A stretch of DNA of 8,289 nucleotides from an uncultured Clostridia bacterium (lineage in GTDB: Bacteria; Bacillota; Clostridia; TANB77; CAG-508), in assembly GCA_947626705.1 (NCBI GenBank), contig CANQTJ010000072.1, forward strand, positions 1 through 8,289, given 5' to 3'. A program made the translations under genes and the position numbers. Numbering within the stretch: the first letter of the stretch is position 1; each line of letters begins with the position of its first letter. The notes below the pieces were generated by a model. That model was given only the letters and a program-made list of their open reading frames with translations. It did not search any database and was not told where the DNA came from. Below, in pieces: positions 6,997 to 8,289 of the stretch.

Positions 6997-8289
6997 ATGC
7001 AAAATAAATACTTAAATGAAGCAATAATAGGTAATAAAAAAATGATAGCAACTCTAACAAAAAAAGGGGAGATACAAAGAATATATTTTCCTAGTAAAGA
7101 TAATAGGCAATATATAGATTTTTTTCATACAGGAGTAAAAATCAATGAATCTGATTTAATATATTTACATGATGATATAAATAATGTATATAAACAATAT
7201 TATGATACAGATACCAATATACTAAATACAGAAATAACAAATACATATTTTAATTTAAAAATACTTCAAACAGATTATTTTTTAATAAAAGAAAATGTAC
7301 TTTCTAAAAAATATATATTTATAAATGAAAGCTCAATAGATTTAAATTTATCATTTTTTATACATTCTCAATTATTATCAGATACAAATAATTATGTTAG
7401 TGGCAAAATTGTTGATACAGGAATGATACAATATGCACATGATTTTACATTTTCAACATTTTCAAAAGATAAAAAAATAATTAAACATCAAATAAATGGA
7501 AGTAGTGAAAATATAAAAAGAACAGAAATATATGATAAAGATTATATAGGAATGTCAAAAGATACTTCAATAGCTTATGAAATAGGATTAATAAAACCTG
7601 GCGAAAAGAAAGAAATACAAATTGCAATTTATATTGATGAAAATAAAAATATATCAGAAATTGAAAATGAAATAGAAAGAATAAAAAAGATAGATTTCGA
7701 AAAAGAATATATAAACACAAAAACATATTGGAGAAAATATGTTAAAGATCATAATGGACTAAAGTTAAAAGAAGCAAATAATAGTTATGAAGAAAGAATT
7801 GCAGAAATATATAAAAGAAGTATATTATTATTTCCATTATTAACTAATCCAGAAACAGGAGCTATAATAGCATCTCCAGAAGTTGATGAATATTTTACAA
7901 AATGTGGTAGATATGCATATTGTTGGCCTAGAGATGCTGTTTTTATTACTAAAGCAATGGACATATTAAAAATGGAAAAAGAAGTAGAAAAATTTTATAA
8001 AGTATTTTGCAAAAAAGTTCAAAGTAAAAATGGAATGTTTGAACAAAGATTTTATACAGATGGAAAATTAGCTCCATGTTGGGGATATCAAGTAGATGAA
8101 ACTGCCAGTGTAGTTTATGGAGTTTATGAGCATTATAAATATTCTAAATCAGAAAAATTTTTAAAAGATAATTTACAAATGTGTGAAAGAGCAATAGATT
8201 TTTTAATAAGATACGTAAAAGATATTTTTGAAGAAACTAATAAATATCATGTAAGTTATGATTTATGGGAAATGTGCGAAGGAATACAT
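6997..8289 (+). CDS. Glycoside hydrolase family 15 (glucoamylase-like), 3'-truncated
   Basis: The frame is open from ATG 6997 to the last base, giving 431 residues with no stop; a full family member of about 620-680 would continue 200 or more residues downstream. There is no signal peptide, so the enzyme is probably cytoplasmic and acts on imported or stored oligosaccharides such as maltodextrin or glycogen fragments. Residues 1 to about 240 resemble the beta-sandwich domain in front of bacterial GH15 enzymes (YLNEAIIGNKKMIATLTKKG at 5-24, then QRIYFPSKDNRQYIDFF). The (alpha/alpha)6 catalytic barrel starts near 265. It shows RYAYCWPRDAVFITKAMDIL with W310 and D313 (substrate site), then CWGYQVDETASVVYG, and SYDLWEMCEGIH at the very end. 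E425 in DLWE matches the general acid of glucoamylases (Glu179 of Aspergillus). The general base should lie beyond the window. Glucodextranase or trehalase activity are alternatives. The gene starts 60 nt after the beta-CASP gene. Confidence 0.9.
   Translation, partial: MQNKYLNEAIIGNKKMIATLTKKGEIQRIYFPSKDNRQYIDFFHTGVKINESDLIYLHDDINNVYKQYYDTDTNILNTEITNTYFNLKILQTDYFLIKENVLSKKYIFINESSIDLNLSFFIHSQLLSDTNNYVSGKIVDTGMIQYAHDFTFSTFSKDKKIIKHQINGSSENIKRTEIYDKDYIGMSKDTSIAYEIGLIKPGEKKEIQIAIYIDENKNISEIENEIERIKKIDFEKEYINTKTYWRKYVKDHNGLKLKEANNSYEERIAEIYKRSILLFPLLTNPETGAIIASPEVDEYFTKCGRYAYCWPRDAVFITKAMDILKMEKEVEKFYKVFCKKVQSKNGMFEQRFYTDGKLAPCWGYQVDETASVVYGVYEHYKYSKSEKFLKDNLQMCERAIDFLIRYVKDIFEETNKYHVSYDLWEMCEGIH

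Noticed and set aside
6975..7007. A 10-codon ATG frame overlapping the GH15 start
   Set aside because: It overlaps the ribosome site, has no such site of its own, and ends at once; it is a chance frame in AT-rich DNA.

Overview
The window is an extremely AT-rich, A-biased stretch of bacterial chromosome. Arg is mostly AGA, Ile mostly ATA, Lys mostly AAA, and every complete gene ends in TAA. Strong purine-rich Shine-Dalgarno sites, use of TTG and GTG starts, and the gene content (rsmD, an FtsK/SpoIIIE translocase, a GH15 glucoamylase-like enzyme of clostridial type) all suggest a low-GC Firmicute, probably an anaerobic Clostridia member. The exact taxon cannot be read from this sequence. All six genes lie on the + strand. 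I see no tRNA, rRNA, CRISPR array, insertion sequence or prophage gene.

Layout. (1) 1-513 is the 3' part of rsmD (16S rRNA guanine-N2 methyltransferase), cut by the window edge. (2) 565-1068 encodes a small, all-helical coiled-coil protein of the kind often labelled ATPase or ATP-synthase-b-like in Clostridia. (3) 1069-1210 is the only sizeable intergenic gap. It holds an orphan Shine-Dalgarno-like purine tract and a good sigma-A-type promoter built into a 13-bp-arm inverted repeat. (4) 1211-3676 encodes an FtsK/SpoIIIE DNA translocase with membrane, motor and gamma domains, starting at TTG. (5) 3692-5260 encodes a 522-residue cytoplasmic coiled-coil protein that I do not recognise, 15 nt behind ftsK and starting at GTG. 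(6) 5290-6936 encodes a beta-CASP metallo-beta-lactamase RNA-hydrolase-type protein with all its metal ligands. (7) 6997 to the window end encodes the N-terminal two thirds of a cytoplasmic GH15 glycoside hydrolase; it runs off the edge just after its predicted catalytic acid.

Genes 3 to 5 are tightly packed (15- and 29-nt gaps) and are probably one transcript from the promoter at about 1122-1151. The GH15 gene may be its tail or may have its own start. The operon mixes chromosome segregation (FtsK), RNA processing (beta-CASP) and polysaccharide use (GH15), so it does not make one pathway. I found no clear novel system. The best candidates for a second look are the unknown coiled-coil protein coupled to ftsK and the symmetric promoter/dyad in front of ftsK.
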